34,094 bases of DNA, taken from positions 1 through 34,094 of the forward strand of contig PAHR01000023.1 in NCBI GenBank assembly GCA_002705265.1, in the 5' to 3' direction. Under the pieces are notes generated by a model, which worked only from the letters and a program-made list of their open reading frames with translations, made no database searches and was not told the origin of the DNA. The first letter of the stretch is position 1. Each line of letters opens with the position of its first letter. Both the position numbers and the translations under genes were made by a program. The DNA comes from Pelagibacteraceae bacterium (GTDB taxonomy: Bacteria > Pseudomonadota > Alphaproteobacteria > HIMB59). Positions 8,202-15,973 of the stretch are shown piece by piece.

Positions 8202-8668
8202 TGATAAAAATTTTAAAAAAGAATTTTAGCATAGATGAATATTATGAAAAAATTAAATCTAATGAAAATGGTGCAATTTCTTTTTTTCTAGGAACTGTTA
8301 GGCAAGACTTATTTGATAACGAAACAAATAAAATTGAGTCCATTTTTTTGGAGTGTTACCGTGATTTAGCAATTAAACAACTTGAACAAATAAGAAAAGA
8401 AGCACTAAAAACATGGAAATTAAATAATTGTTTAATAATTCACAGAGAGGGAAGTATAAATATTGGTGAAAAAATTGTTTTAGTAATGACTTCATCTTCT
8501 CATAGGGAAGACTCCATAAGATCAAATGAGTTTATTATAGATAGGTTAAAAGTTGAGGCAGCTTTTTGGAAATTTAAAATTTTAAAAAATCAATCAAAAA
8601 TTATAGAACAAAAAGAAAAAGATATAGAAAAATCTTTAAAATGGAGTGATATAGTTAACGAAGAATAA
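8201..8668 (+). CDS. moaE: Molybdopterin synthase catalytic subunit MoaE
   Basis: This is the large subunit of molybdopterin synthase, converting precursor Z (cPMP) to molybdopterin with sulfur from MoaD. The 155 residues show GAISFFLGTVRQ near the N-terminus, the ECYRDLA strand, IIHREGSINIGEK, SSSHREDSIRSNEFIID, and the active-site segment RLKVEAAFWK. In that segment two Lys are spaced seven apart, as in E. coli Lys119/Lys126, and the usual Pro of the P-x-W-K turn is Ala. It is the last gene of the uvrC-pgsA-moaD-moaE run and stops two bases before the stop of the convergent ilvE. The presence of moaB at 30.6 kb supports a working molybdenum cofactor pathway. Confidence 0.95.
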   Translation: MIKILKKNFSIDEYYEKIKSNENGAISFFLGTVRQDLFDNETNKIESIFLECYRDLAIKQLEQIRKEALKTWKLNNCLIIHREGSINIGEKIVLVMTSSSHREDSIRSNEFIIDRLKVEAAFWKFKILKNQSKIIEQKEKDIEKSLKWSDIVNEE

Positions 8669-8670
8669 AA

Positions 8671-9555
8671 TTATTTTTTATAATTTGTATCAACTTCTTT
8701 TAAATAAAGCTCTGAAATCAATTTAGTAATTTCACCAATTTTAAATTCTTGTTTATCAATTTTTCCTACCGGAGTAATTTCAACTGCCGATCCAGTTAAA
8801 AATATTTCTTGAGCTTCCTTTATTTCCTCAGGAAATATATCTCTCTCTACTACCTTGATGCCATTATTTTTTGCTATTGATATAGCTGTCTGTCTTGTGA
8901 TTCCATCTAAAAAACAATGAGGGATAGGCGTATGTAGTTCACCATTAAATACAAAAAAAATATTTGAGCCTGTAGACTCACAAACTTTTCCATCTACATC
9001 TAGCATTAATGCATCAGTAAAACCTTCTTTTTCAGCTTTGTGTTTAGATAAAGTACATATCATATACAGACCAGCTGCTTTTGCATCAGTTGGGATAGAA
9101 TTTGAAGGTGGCCTTCTCCAATCTGCTGTTTGAAGAGAAATACCTTTTAACCTATCTTCAGGAGAAAAATATGATGGCCACTCCCAAGTAGCGATTGCTA
9201 CATTTATTTTATTTTTTTGAGCAGAAATAGCCATCATTTCACTACCTCGCCAAATTACAGGTCTAATATAACCATAATCAATTTTCATTTTTTTTATTGT
9301 ATCTAATTGAGCTTGATTTAAAGCTTCTTTTGAATAAGGAATTTCTATTCCCATTCGATTTGCTGAATGAAAAAGTCTATCAGTATGTTTTTCTAATTTA
9401 TATATATTTGATGCGTAAACCCTCAATCCCTCAAATACACAACTTCCATAATGAAGACCATGATTTAATACATGAGTAGTGGCGTTTTGCCATTCTACAA
9501 ATACGCCATTAAGCCATATAAATCCAATTCTTTTATCAAAAGGTATGATTTCCAT
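8671..9555 (-). CDS. ilvE: Branched-chain amino acid aminotransferase
   Basis: This PLP enzyme of fold type IV interconverts Leu, Ile and Val with their 2-oxo acids, using 2-oxoglutarate or glutamate. The 294 residues show WLNGVFVEWQNA, then HGLHYGSCVFEGLRVY with the conserved Arg, IRPVIWRGSEMM, and DAKAAGLYMI with the Lys that binds PLP. Later, VCESTGSNIFFV and LDGITRQTAISIAKNNGI are class-IV signatures, the latter being the phosphate-binding region. DAAA-like and D-amino-acid transaminases share the fold, but the GLRVY and LDGITR forms favour IlvE. It is transcribed away from the MarR-type regulator, a neighbourhood also seen in other alphaproteobacteria, with a 50-base gap between them. 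Confidence 0.95.
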   Translation of the reverse strand: MEIIPFDKRIGFIWLNGVFVEWQNATTHVLNHGLHYGSCVFEGLRVYASNIYKLEKHTDRLFHSANRMGIEIPYSKEALNQAQLDTIKKMKIDYGYIRPVIWRGSEMMAISAQKNKINVAIATWEWPSYFSPEDRLKGISLQTADWRRPPSNSIPTDAKAAGLYMICTLSKHKAEKEGFTDALMLDVDGKVCESTGSNIFFVFNGELHTPIPHCFLDGITRQTAISIAKNNGIKVVERDIFPEEIKEAQEIFLTGSAVEITPVGKIDKQEFKIGEITKLISELYLKEVDTNYKK

Positions 9556-9561
9556 GAGATA

Positions 9562-9575
9562 AATAATGTATTATT
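9562..9575. promoter_or_regulatory. Candidate MarR-type operator (14-base palindrome)
   Basis: AATAAT (9562-9567) and ATTATT (9570-9575) are exact inverted repeats around a GT spacer, within the 50-base divergent gap between ilvE and the MarR-like gene. MarR proteins commonly bind palindromes in their own promoter. The A/T-only arms make chance plausible. Nothing else notable was seen in the gap. Confidence 0.25.
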
Positions 9576-9605
9576 AATTAAAAAATATCACAATATAATT
9601 ATTTT

Positions 9606-10013
9606 ATGAATTTTAAATTTGTAGACACTCTTTATTTTAAAGAAGACAATATTCTAGAAATTATATTAGGTATTCATAGAACTAACAAATTAATTCAACA
9701 AGAAATTTTAATAGAAATAGAAAAAAATGACCTTACTTTAAATGAATTTTTAGTATTAATAGAAATTAGAAAAGAATTTAAACAGAAAATACAAATATCT
9801 AAAAAATTATTTATTAAAAGACAAAATATAAATATTATCTTTCAAACATTGTTAAAAAAAGAATTAATAAATAAAAATAATCAAATTACCAATCATGGCA
9901 ATAGCATACTTGACAAATCAATAAAAAAAATAAGTGAAAAGATTAAAATATTATTTGAAAAAATAGATCACAAAAACATGAGTGGATTTATAAATATATT
10001 AGAAAATTTATGA
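9606..10013 (+). CDS. MarR-like winged-helix regulator (PetP-like position)
   Basis: This 135-residue protein is mainly helical. A helix-turn-helix-like core runs at about 45-90 (TLNEFLVLIEIRKEF, QISKKLFIKRQNINIIFQTL), and a helix (ELINKNNQITNHGNSILD) stands where MarR proteins have the wing and following turn. The wing is shorter than usual and lacks the D-x-R-s-k-x motif. I base the family call on the HTH layout and the context: the next genes are an OmpR-type regulator and a sensor kinase, an order like petP-petR of Rhodobacter, where the MarR-like petP and petR products are needed for cytochrome bc1 expression. Its TGA overlaps the response-regulator ATG (ATGA). Functional equivalence to PetP is inference. 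Confidence 0.68.
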   Translation: MNFKFVDTLYFKEDNILEIILGIHRTNKLIQQEILIEIEKNDLTLNEFLVLIEIRKEFKQKIQISKKLFIKRQNINIIFQTLLKKELINKNNQITNHGNSILDKSIKKISEKIKILFEKIDHKNMSGFINILENL

Positions 10014-10681
10014 AAGATAATTATCATATATTATTAGTAGAAGATGATACAGAATTACAAAAATTAATTGAAGATTTATTAATTAATAATCAATATTTAG
10101 TTAGTAAAGCAAGCTCAGTAGAAGAAGCAAATAAACTAATTAATTTATATATTTTTGATCTTATACTTCTTGATATTATGTTACCAGATTCAAGCGGGTT
10201 AGAATTTTATAAAAATTCAATTAAAGATCGTATAGCTTCGTCAGTTATTTTTTTATCAGCTTTAGGTAATGCTGATGATAGAGTAACTGGATTAGAATTA
10301 GGTGCGGAAGATTATGTGGCTAAACCTTTTGATCCTAGGGAATTAATTTTAAAAATAAAAAAAATATTAAACTAAGAGATAGTAGGTCTTTAATTAAATT
10401 TAATGATCAAACTACTTTTGATTTAAAAAAAGAAATATTAATGCATAAAAGTAAAGAAATTAGTTTGACTAGTAATGAAATTAAAATTCTTAAGCTATTA
10501 ATTGAAAATTCGCATAAATTTTTAAATAGAGAGCTATTAAACAAAGAGCTAAATTTAACTTACTTATCAAGAAGCAGTGATATGCAAATTTCAAGATTAA
10601 GAATGAAATTAAAAAAAAAATTGTAATTTAAACGACACAATTAGATCAGTACATGGAAAAGGATATAAGATTTTTTATTAA
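10010..10681 (+). pseudogene. OmpR-type response regulator (PetR-like), broken by two single-base frame shifts
   Basis: The receiver domain is read from ATG 10010 with LLVEDD, phospho-acceptor Asp55 in LILLDIMLPDSSG, and Lys105 in YVAKPFDPREL. Frame is lost at an A8 run (10357-10364), where the reading frame ends at TAA 10373-10375. The winged-helix DNA-binding domain continues in the -1 frame from there to TAG/TAA 10624 (ISLTSNEIKILKLLIEN, then SDMQISRLRMKL). A second shift at an A10 run (10611-10620) returns to the original frame, which encodes the expected C-terminal strand and turn RSVHGKGYKIFY, ending at TAA 10679-10681. That stop shares a base with the kinase ATG. One missing A and one extra A explain everything. 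It may be an error, slippage-rescued, or true decay; the kinase and MarR genes beside it are intact. Confidence 0.85.
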
Positions 10682-11946
10682 TGAAATTTAATTTAACCAG
10701 AATAACAAGTAGTTTATTATTAAGATCTTTTTATTTAATTTCAATACCAATTGTTCTAATCCAATTGATTGGAATAATTATTTTTTTTGAATTACATTGG
10801 GACTTAGTTTTAAAGAAACTTTCAACTAATATAATTAATAATATAGAAACTTTTGTTATAAAATATGAAAATTATGATCAGGTGCCTATTTCAGATCTAA
10901 ACACATTAGAACTAATATTAATTAAAAATGATAATCAAGAACAGTATAAAGAAACAAAAAATATATTTGTTAAAAAAAGGATCTATCAAGCTTTAAAAGA
11001 AATTCCATACCCTTCTGAATTTGGAATATATAACAAAGAATTTTTTATAATTAAAATAAATAAAAATAATTCAGTTTTTAAATTTTTAATAAAAAAAGAC
11101 AGACTAGAAACTAGAACAATAACTGGTTTTTTTCTTTGGATTTTATTTTGTAGTATAATTTTGTCCTTAATTTCTTATTTTTTTATAAAAAATCAAATTA
11201 GACCACTAAAAAGACTGGGTATAATATCTAGAAGCTTTGGAAGAGGAATACAAACTCCCAATATAAGACCGACAGGTTCTACTGAGATAAGAGGTTTAAT
11301 TAGAGATTTTAATAACATGAAAAATAATATTATAGAAACAATTAGCTCTCAAAAAACTATGCTAGCTGGAATCAGTCACGACCTTAGAACTCCTTTAACA
11401 AGAATCAATCTTCTTATGCAAAATATTAAAGATGAAAAATTAAAAAAAGAAATTACTTCAAATATCAATGAAATGAATTCTATGATTGAACATTATATAG
11501 ATTTTATTAAAAATGAAAAAAACGAACCTTCAGTAGAAATAAGTAGTGGTGAATTTATTTTAGAATGTTTAAAAAAATTTCCTGAAGTAATAATTATTAA
11601 AAATGATTACAAGTTAATACAGATAAAGAAAGTTCAGGTCTCCAGATCAATTCATAACATAATCGAGAACGCTAATAAATTTGCCAATAAAGTATACATA
11701 CAGTCATATTTTATAAATAATGATTGGATTATTGTTGTTGACGATGATGGTCCTGGGACTGAATTAAGTTCAGAAGATCTGATAAAACCATTTATAAAAG
11801 GTAAAAACAACTTAAACCAGGGAAGTGGTCTAGGATTGTCAATTTTAAAGAAAATTATTGATTTAAATAATGGTAAAATTATATTTCAAAAATCTGAATA
11901 TGGTGGACTTAAAGTTACAATTAGGTTTCATAATTATTTAAAATAA
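10681..11946 (+). CDS. Sensor histidine kinase of the EnvZ/PetS type
   Basis: This inner-membrane kinase of 421 residues probably pairs with the adjacent OmpR-type regulator. Two membrane helices (about 17-37 and 148-169) bracket a periplasmic segment of about 110 residues. A HAMP linker (about 170-220, with FGRG and TGSTEIRGLIRDFN) follows. The H-box AGISHDLRTPLTRINL puts the phosphorylated His at residue 233. The ATPase has an N-box IHNIIENANKFANK, the G1 segment VDDDGPGTE and the G2 segment GSGLGLSILKKI. All canonical residues are present, so the kinase looks active even though its apparent partner gene is frame-broken. The ATG overlaps the partner's TAA by one base. Its 3' end overlaps csaA by nine bases. 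The sensed signal is unknown. Confidence 0.92.
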   Translation: MKFNLTRITSSLLLRSFYLISIPIVLIQLIGIIIFFELHWDLVLKKLSTNIINNIETFVIKYENYDQVPISDLNTLELILIKNDNQEQYKETKNIFVKKRIYQALKEIPYPSEFGIYNKEFFIIKINKNNSVFKFLIKKDRLETRTITGFFLWILFCSIILSLISYFFIKNQIRPLKRLGIISRSFGRGIQTPNIRPTGSTEIRGLIRDFNNMKNNIIETISSQKTMLAGISHDLRTPLTRINLLMQNIKDEKLKKEITSNINEMNSMIEHYIDFIKNEKNEPSVEISSGEFILECLKKFPEVIIIKNDYKLIQIKKVQVSRSIHNIIENANKFANKVYIQSYFINNDWIIVVDDDGPGTELSSEDLIKPFIKGKNNLNQGSGLGLSILKKIIDLNNGKIIFQKSEYGGLKVTIRFHNYLK

Positions 11947-12270
11947 TTTTCCACCATTTTTAACTTTTTTTGAAGGCATAACTAATATTGCTTTATTATT
12001 TTCATCTGGAAAACCTAATACTAGTACTTCAGAAATCATTTGACCAATTTGCTTTGGAGGAAAATTTATAACTGCCGCTATTTGAAGACCAATAAGATCT
12101 TCTGATTTATAATTTTCAGTAAGTTGTGCTGAAGTTTTTTTAACTCCTATTTCGTTTCCAAAATCTATAATTATTTTAAAAGAAGGTTTAGATGATTTTT
12201 TATTTAACTCTGCATTAATTACTGTTCCTACTCTAATATCTACTTTTTCAAAATCATGAAAATTTATCAT
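11938..12270 (-). CDS. csaA: CsaA-type tRNA-binding protein
   Basis: The 110-residue product is a single OB-fold tRNA-binding domain. It opens with FHDFEKVDIRVGTVINAEL, has SKPSFKIIIDFGNEIGVKKTSAQLTENY, and ends with the GFPDENNKAILVMPSKK and KNGGKLF region typical of CsaA. In other bacteria CsaA has chaperone or export-related activity, and the domain also binds tRNA elbow regions. Length and motif order match the family. Its ATG overlaps the TGA of the COQ9/TetR-like gene by four bases (ATGA), so it is the last gene of the ybjN-proC-COQ9-like-csaA operon. Its 3' end overlaps the convergent kinase gene by nine bases. Confidence 0.93.
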   Translation of the reverse strand: MINFHDFEKVDIRVGTVINAELNKKSSKPSFKIIIDFGNEIGVKKTSAQLTENYKSEDLIGLQIAAVINFPPKQIGQMISEVLVLGFPDENNKAILVMPSKKVKNGGKLF

Positions 12271-12764
12271 TTAATTATAAAAGATTTAATTTTATTTGTG
12301 ATTTCTATAAACTTACCTAAAGAAGACATAACCTTGTCCATACTTTCATCGTCTTCAATCCAAATTTGAAAAATAATACCATATGTAGTTATTAAATAAT
12401 ATTTAACTAAATAATTCTGTGAGTAATTAGAAAAATATTTATTCAAATAAATTGATAAAGTTAAAAAATAATTGTTATGTTTTTGACATTCTAAAAAAAT
12501 CCTAATGCAAGTTTTTTTATATTTATTTAACAATTCTAGTCTTGATATAATAGATTCAAAAACTAAGTCATCAAAAGAATAATTATTAGATTTTTTTATT
12601 CTTAATTTATTTTCTATTGTCTCTTCAAAAGCTATAATAAATTTATTAAAATCTGTAAATTTTGGATCAATTTTTTTTAAATACGATTTTAATTTTGTGC
12701 CATGAGAAATTGAATTGATATATTTTAATTGCTTTTCATTTAATATAATTTTTCTATTTCCCAA
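12267..12764 (-). CDS. COQ9/TetR C-terminal domain-like protein (tentative)
   Basis: The 165-residue helical protein has no clear catalytic motif. The segment YSFDDLVFESIISRLELLNKY (about 76-96) and the later region with IIFQIWIEDDESMDKVMSSLGKF (from about 130) recall the helical domain of alphaproteobacterial COQ9 and TetR-like proteins, in which R-L-x-x-L-x-x-Y and W-x-x-D-x-S-x-x-M-x-x-x-L recur. I do not see a convincing N-terminal HTH. COQ9-type proteins bind ubiquinone precursors, so a link to ubiquinone or lipids is possible but unproven. The start TTG overlaps proC by 11 bases, and its stop overlaps the csaA ATG. Low similarity leaves a lineage-specific unknown as the alternative. Confidence 0.5.
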   Translation of the reverse strand: MGNRKIILNEKQLKYINSISHGTKLKSYLKKIDPKFTDFNKFIIAFEETIENKLRIKKSNNYSFDDLVFESIISRLELLNKYKKTCIRIFLECQKHNNYFLTLSIYLNKYFSNYSQNYLVKYYLITTYGIIFQIWIEDDESMDKVMSSLGKFIEITNKIKSFIIK

Positions 12765-13524
12765 GACTTAATTCTTTTGACCTTTTGTATGACTTTATTA
12801 ATGAAGTATACATGATTTTTTTTATATTTGAATTTCGTAAGTATGAGATACCTTCTTGAGTCACTCCTTTTTTACTACTAATAGAATTAATGAATTTTTC
12901 AAATCCACCAAATTTATCAGAATGTTGAAGAACAAATTTAAACATATCTAAAATCGGATCGTTAGTAAAATTAAATTTTAAGTTAAATTGTTTACATGCA
13001 TCCAGGTAACTTTTAGTTACAAAAGCTATAAAAGCTGGCCCACTTCCAAATAATACAGTTGCTTTATGCATATCATTTTCATTACTTATAATAAAAGAAG
13101 TGCCAAATAAATTAGTTACATTTTTGACTGTCCATTTAGATAAATTATGATAGTGACTAAATACACACGAATGAGAATTTTTATACAAAGATAATACACT
13201 AGGCATTACTCTAACAATTCTTGAATTATTTATTTTTTTTGAAATTGTATTAATTCTTACACCAGCCATAAAAGAAATAATTATTGTTTTTTTATTAGTA
13301 TATTTAGAAAATTCTTTTCCATAATTGTAAAATATATTTGGTTTAACCAAAAGAAAAACCACATCATATGTTGATTTGTAAGATTTTTTTGAATTAATAA
13401 ATTCAATTTTTTTACTTGAATTTATATAAGATATTTTAAAATTACTCTTTAAATCTTTATTAAGTATTGATTTAGCTAAATTACCAAATCCAATAAATAA
13501 AATTGTTTTTTTAAGCGTGGCCAA
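12754..13524 (-). CDS. proC: Pyrroline-5-carboxylate reductase (ProC)
   Basis: This enzyme makes the last step of proline synthesis, reducing pyrroline-5-carboxylate with NAD(P)H. The N-terminal Rossmann fold starts with TILFIGFGNLAKSILN. FLLVKPNIF, IISFMAGVRINTISKKI and RIVRVMPSVLSLYKNSHSC then mark the family-specific region, and LFGSGPAFIAFVTKSY begins the C-terminal dimerisation helices. The closing GVTQEGISYLRNS stands where ProC proteins have GGTTEAGI-like repeats. The 256 residues are slightly short for the family (about 270), and the dinucleotide loop is GFGNLA rather than G-x-G-x-M-G/A. Start TTG 13524 overlaps the YbjN gene by 14 bases. It is a diverged but recognisable member. Confidence 0.86.
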   Translation of the reverse strand: MATLKKTILFIGFGNLAKSILNKDLKSNFKISYINSSKKIEFINSKKSYKSTYDVVFLLVKPNIFYNYGKEFSKYTNKKTIIISFMAGVRINTISKKINNSRIVRVMPSVLSLYKNSHSCVFSHYHNLSKWTVKNVTNLFGTSFIISNENDMHKATVLFGSGPAFIAFVTKSYLDACKQFNLKFNFTNDPILDMFKFVLQHSDKFGGFEKFINSISSKKGVTQEGISYLRNSNIKKIMYTSLIKSYKRSKELSLGK

Positions 13525-13972
13525 CTATTTTATGATTTTCACTTAATGCTATATGTTTATTAGAATTAAATTTTTTTAGAAGAACCGTTATCAAATGATT
13601 AAATTCCGATAATAGATCTTCTAAATATTTTTTAATATACTTTGGATCGTTTTTTGTATTAATCGGAAGAGTATGTTTATAAACCACAGATTTATTATTT
13701 TTTTGTTTAAAACTCCCTATTATCAAGTTGTCATTAATTTGATTTAAGTGCTGGTAAAGAATATTGCCATCATAATCATCGATTATAAAAGATGAAACCA
13801 TAAGTTCTAAATCTTCTATCCAGTTAAACTCTAAGATTACTTTTTGTTCACCAATTTCAGTTAATAAAGAAATTTCAGATTTATTCAAAACACTATTATT
13901 ATCAGTATTTTTAATATTAAAAACCTCTGCTATAAGTTTTAATGGAGAAGAATCGGTATTTTTTGATTTCAT
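13511..13972 (-). CDS. YbjN-domain protein
   Basis: The 153-residue product matches YbjN/T3SS-chaperone-fold proteins. It begins with a short helix (KLIAEVFNIKNTD), has beta strands around VILEFNWIEDLELMVSSF and NDNLIIGSF, and ends with long amphipathic helices (PKYIKKYLEDLLSEFNHLITVLLKKF). No catalytic motif is expected. In E. coli YbjN affects stress, motility and biofilm traits, and in alphaproteobacteria it often sits immediately upstream of proC, as here. The ATG is at 13972, directly after the inverted repeat at 13973-14020. It overlaps proC by 14 bases and leads a minus-strand operon that continues to csaA. Its molecular role is unknown. Confidence 0.78.
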   Translation of the reverse strand: MKSKNTDSSPLKLIAEVFNIKNTDNNSVLNKSEISLLTEIGEQKVILEFNWIEDLELMVSSFIIDDYDGNILYQHLNQINDNLIIGSFKQKNNKSVVYKHTLPINTKNDPKYIKKYLEDLLSEFNHLITVLLKKFNSNKHIALSENHKIVGHA

Positions 13973-14020
13973 ACACCATATATATCAATAAATAGTGGTT
14001 ATAACTACTATATATGGTGT
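13973..14020. promoter_or_regulatory. Inverted repeat upstream of ybjN-like gene, resembling paired NrdR boxes
   Basis: ACACCATATATA (13973-13984) and TATATATGGTGT (14009-14020) are perfect 12-base inverted repeats. They lie immediately upstream of the ybjN-like ATG. Between and partly under them, TAGTGGTTATAACTACTA (13993-14010) is a near-perfect 18-base palindrome. Each arm also fits the NrdR consensus ACACTATATATAGTGT in part: 11 of 16 positions at 13973-13988 and 13 of 16 at 14005-14020, with centres 32 bases apart, the spacing usual for tandem NrdR boxes. The flanking genes are not ribonucleotide reductases, so the regulator is uncertain. A transcription-factor site is more likely than a terminator because there is no U-tract. 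Confidence 0.5.
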
Positions 14021-14040
14021 TATTTTGTTAATAACCCTTA

Positions 14041-14262
14041 TTATTGCTTTTTTTTACAAAAGATAAATGGTTTTAATTTTTTATAATCAGACTTAAGGTC
14101 TATCATTAAATCAAAGATATTAAGGCCATTATCAAGAAGTTTTACAAATTTTATTAAAAGTTTGTCCTTATCAGATATAAAATCTGTAATATATTTATTA
14201 TTTATGTTTGAGTTTCCAGATTTTTTATCCCCTGTAGCTTTATCTTTTATTGGTTTTGACAT
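14041..14262 (-). CDS. Possible 73-residue hypothetical ORF overlapping the lgt start
   Basis: A minus-strand ORF runs from ATG 14262 to TAA 14041. The product is Lys-rich, starts MSKPIKDKATGDKKSG, and has an amphipathic centre (KLLIKFVKLLDNGLNIFDLM) before a basic end, CKKKQ. I recognise no family. It overlaps the first 59 bases of lgt on the opposite strand, but the remaining 163 bases are otherwise non-coding and it lies in line with the ybjN operon, with the inverted repeat between. It may be a small real gene at the head of that operon or simply chance in A/T-rich DNA. Conservation across relatives would decide. Confidence 0.25.
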   Translation of the reverse strand: MSKPIKDKATGDKKSGNSNINNKYITDFISDKDKLLIKFVKLLDNGLNIFDLMIDLKSDYKKLKPFIFCKKKQ

Positions 14263-14983
14263 CAGATGGTACAGTTTATCTTATATTTTAGGATTTATAT
14301 ATTTTTATTGGTTTGCAAAAAAAAACAAAGATTCATTTAATTTAAATATCAAACAAATAGATAATTTATTTTTTTATGGCTTTATTGGAATAATAATAGG
14401 AGGAAGAATAGGTTATTTTTTATTTTACAATTTTAGTTATTTATTAAAATACCCCCTTGATTTACTAAAAATTTGGGAAGGAGGAATGTCTTTTCATGGA
14501 GCTTTAATTGGTTGTATATTTGCTATATTTTATTTTACTCATAAATATAATTTTTCATTATATAAAATAAGTGATTTATTAAGTTTAACGTCACCTTTAG
14601 GGATTTTTTTTGGAAGATTATCGAATTTTGCAAATCAAGAATTAGTTGGAAGGCAAACTAATTTCTTAATAAGTGTTAAATACCCTGGAGAAGAATTTTA
14701 TAGACATCTTTCTCAACTGTATGAGTCTTTGTTAGAAGGGTTAATTCCTTTTGTGTTTGTTAATATAATTTTTATATATTATAAGCCAAAAATAGGATTG
14801 ATAACTGGCATATTTTTAATAACTTATAGTATAGGAAGAATTTTAATCGAATTTTTGAGATCACCTGATATTCAAATAGGATTAATATTTTCAAATTTTA
14901 CTTTAGGTCAAATTTTAAGTATTCCTATTTTAATTATTGGTTTAATAATACTTTTTAATGTCAGTTCAAATAGTTATAGATAA
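14204..14983 (+). CDS. lgt: Prolipoprotein diacylglyceryl transferase
   Basis: This inner-membrane enzyme adds diacylglycerol to the lipobox Cys of prolipoproteins such as the SLT-like one at 0.6-1.2 kb. I use ATG 14204, giving 259 residues and the family's opening (F-P-D-F-L-S-P, then FIGFDIRWYSLSYILGF). The frame extends back to 14162 but those 14 residues are not family-like. The first signature is GGRIGYFLFYN, MSFHGALIG carries the essential His, GRLSNFANQELVGRQT the conserved Arg and Asn, and YSIGRILIEFLRSPD the late Arg segment. Seven hydrophobic helices are apparent. It overlaps midA by 26 bases, and the order lgt-midA-pgeF is shared with many alphaproteobacteria. Confidence 0.95.
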   Translation: MFEFPDFLSPVALSFIGFDIRWYSLSYILGFIYFYWFAKKNKDSFNLNIKQIDNLFFYGFIGIIIGGRIGYFLFYNFSYLLKYPLDLLKIWEGGMSFHGALIGCIFAIFYFTHKYNFSLYKISDLLSLTSPLGIFFGRLSNFANQELVGRQTNFLISVKYPGEEFYRHLSQLYESLLEGLIPFVFVNIIFIYYKPKIGLITGIFLITYSIGRILIEFLRSPDIQIGLIFSNFTLGQILSIPILIIGLIILFNVSSNSYR

Positions 14984-15971
14984 AGTATTAAATGCTTTTC
15001 AAAAAATTAGCGTACAAGATTTTGTTGAGATATCTAATTTTAATACAAAATCAGGATTTTATAATCTAAAAGAAAAAAGCAAAATAGGCAAAAATGGCCA
15101 TTTTATTACTTCACCAGAAATTTCTTCTATATTCGGAAAGGCAATTTTAAATCAATTCTTAGAAAAAAATAAAAATATTTCTCAAGTCCATTTAGTTGAA
15201 CTAGGGCCAGGAAATGGATATCTAACATTTGATATTTTAGAAGAATTGTTAAGCCAAAATATTAAAATTCTTAGTTTAACTTTAATAGAAAAAAGTGATT
15301 TTTTTAAAAAAAAACTTGAAAAGTTTAATTATATAAATAATTTTCAAATTTTATCTGATATTAAAGAATTTCAACATAAAGACGATGAATTAGTATTTAT
15401 TTATTCAAATGAATTTTTTGATACTTTTGGCCATAAACAATTTTTATTAGAAAATAATCAATTTTTAGAAATTGTTATAAGAAAAAAAGAGAACAGTTAT
15501 TGTCTGTCAAAAATTAAATCAGCGGAATCTGATTTTTTAAAATCTGAATATAATTGCTCAAATTTTTTAGATGGTGATATTTTAGAATACTCGCCATTAA
15601 TTGATTATTTTTTAAAAGATTTAAAAAATACAATAAAAAAATTTTATTTTACTACAAATGACTATGGATATGTCCAGTATCCAAAAAAAAGTACTTTGAG
15701 AGCTATAAAAAATAAAAAAAAAATTAGTTTATTTGATGAATTTGAAAGTGTTGATTATTCTTTTTCTGTTGATTTTAAAAGACTAAGTAATAATTTTTTA
15801 CCTTATAAAACCGATCTTATCTCTCAATCAAGTTTTTTAAAAAAATATGTACCAAAATATTTTGCAAATGATACCAGTCATGAGATTAAATTAATAAAAA
15901 ATATTTTATCTGGGTTAGAAGGTCATGAAATGGGCAATGTTTTTAAAAATTTTACTGCTTATAATATATAA
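14958..15971 (+). CDS. SAM-dependent methyltransferase of the MidA/NDUFAF7 family
   Basis: The 337-residue product starts with ISVQDFVEISNFNTKSGFYNLKEKSKIGKNGHFITSPEIS, of which the part from NGHFITSPEISSIFGKAI aligns with the NDUFAF7 signature near residue 50. VELGPGNGYLTFDILEEL (about 80-100) is the SAM-binding loop, and FIYSNEFFDTFGHKQF follows as in the family's N-E-x-x-D segment. NDUFAF7 in mitochondria dimethylates Arg on the complex I subunit NDUFS2; bacterial members are less well defined. Sequence drift in the C-terminal half (about 220-337) is marked but retains GHEMGNVFKNFTAYN near the end. It overlaps lgt by 26 bases and is followed two bases later by pgeF. Confidence 0.88.
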   Translation: MSVQIVIDKVLNAFQKISVQDFVEISNFNTKSGFYNLKEKSKIGKNGHFITSPEISSIFGKAILNQFLEKNKNISQVHLVELGPGNGYLTFDILEELLSQNIKILSLTLIEKSDFFKKKLEKFNYINNFQILSDIKEFQHKDDELVFIYSNEFFDTFGHKQFLLENNQFLEIVIRKKENSYCLSKIKSAESDFLKSEYNCSNFLDGDILEYSPLIDYFLKDLKNTIKKFYFTTNDYGYVQYPKKSTLRAIKNKKKISLFDEFESVDYSFSVDFKRLSNNFLPYKTDLISQSSFLKKYVPKYFANDTSHEIKLIKNILSGLEGHEMGNVFKNFTAYNI

Positions 15972-15973
15972 TT

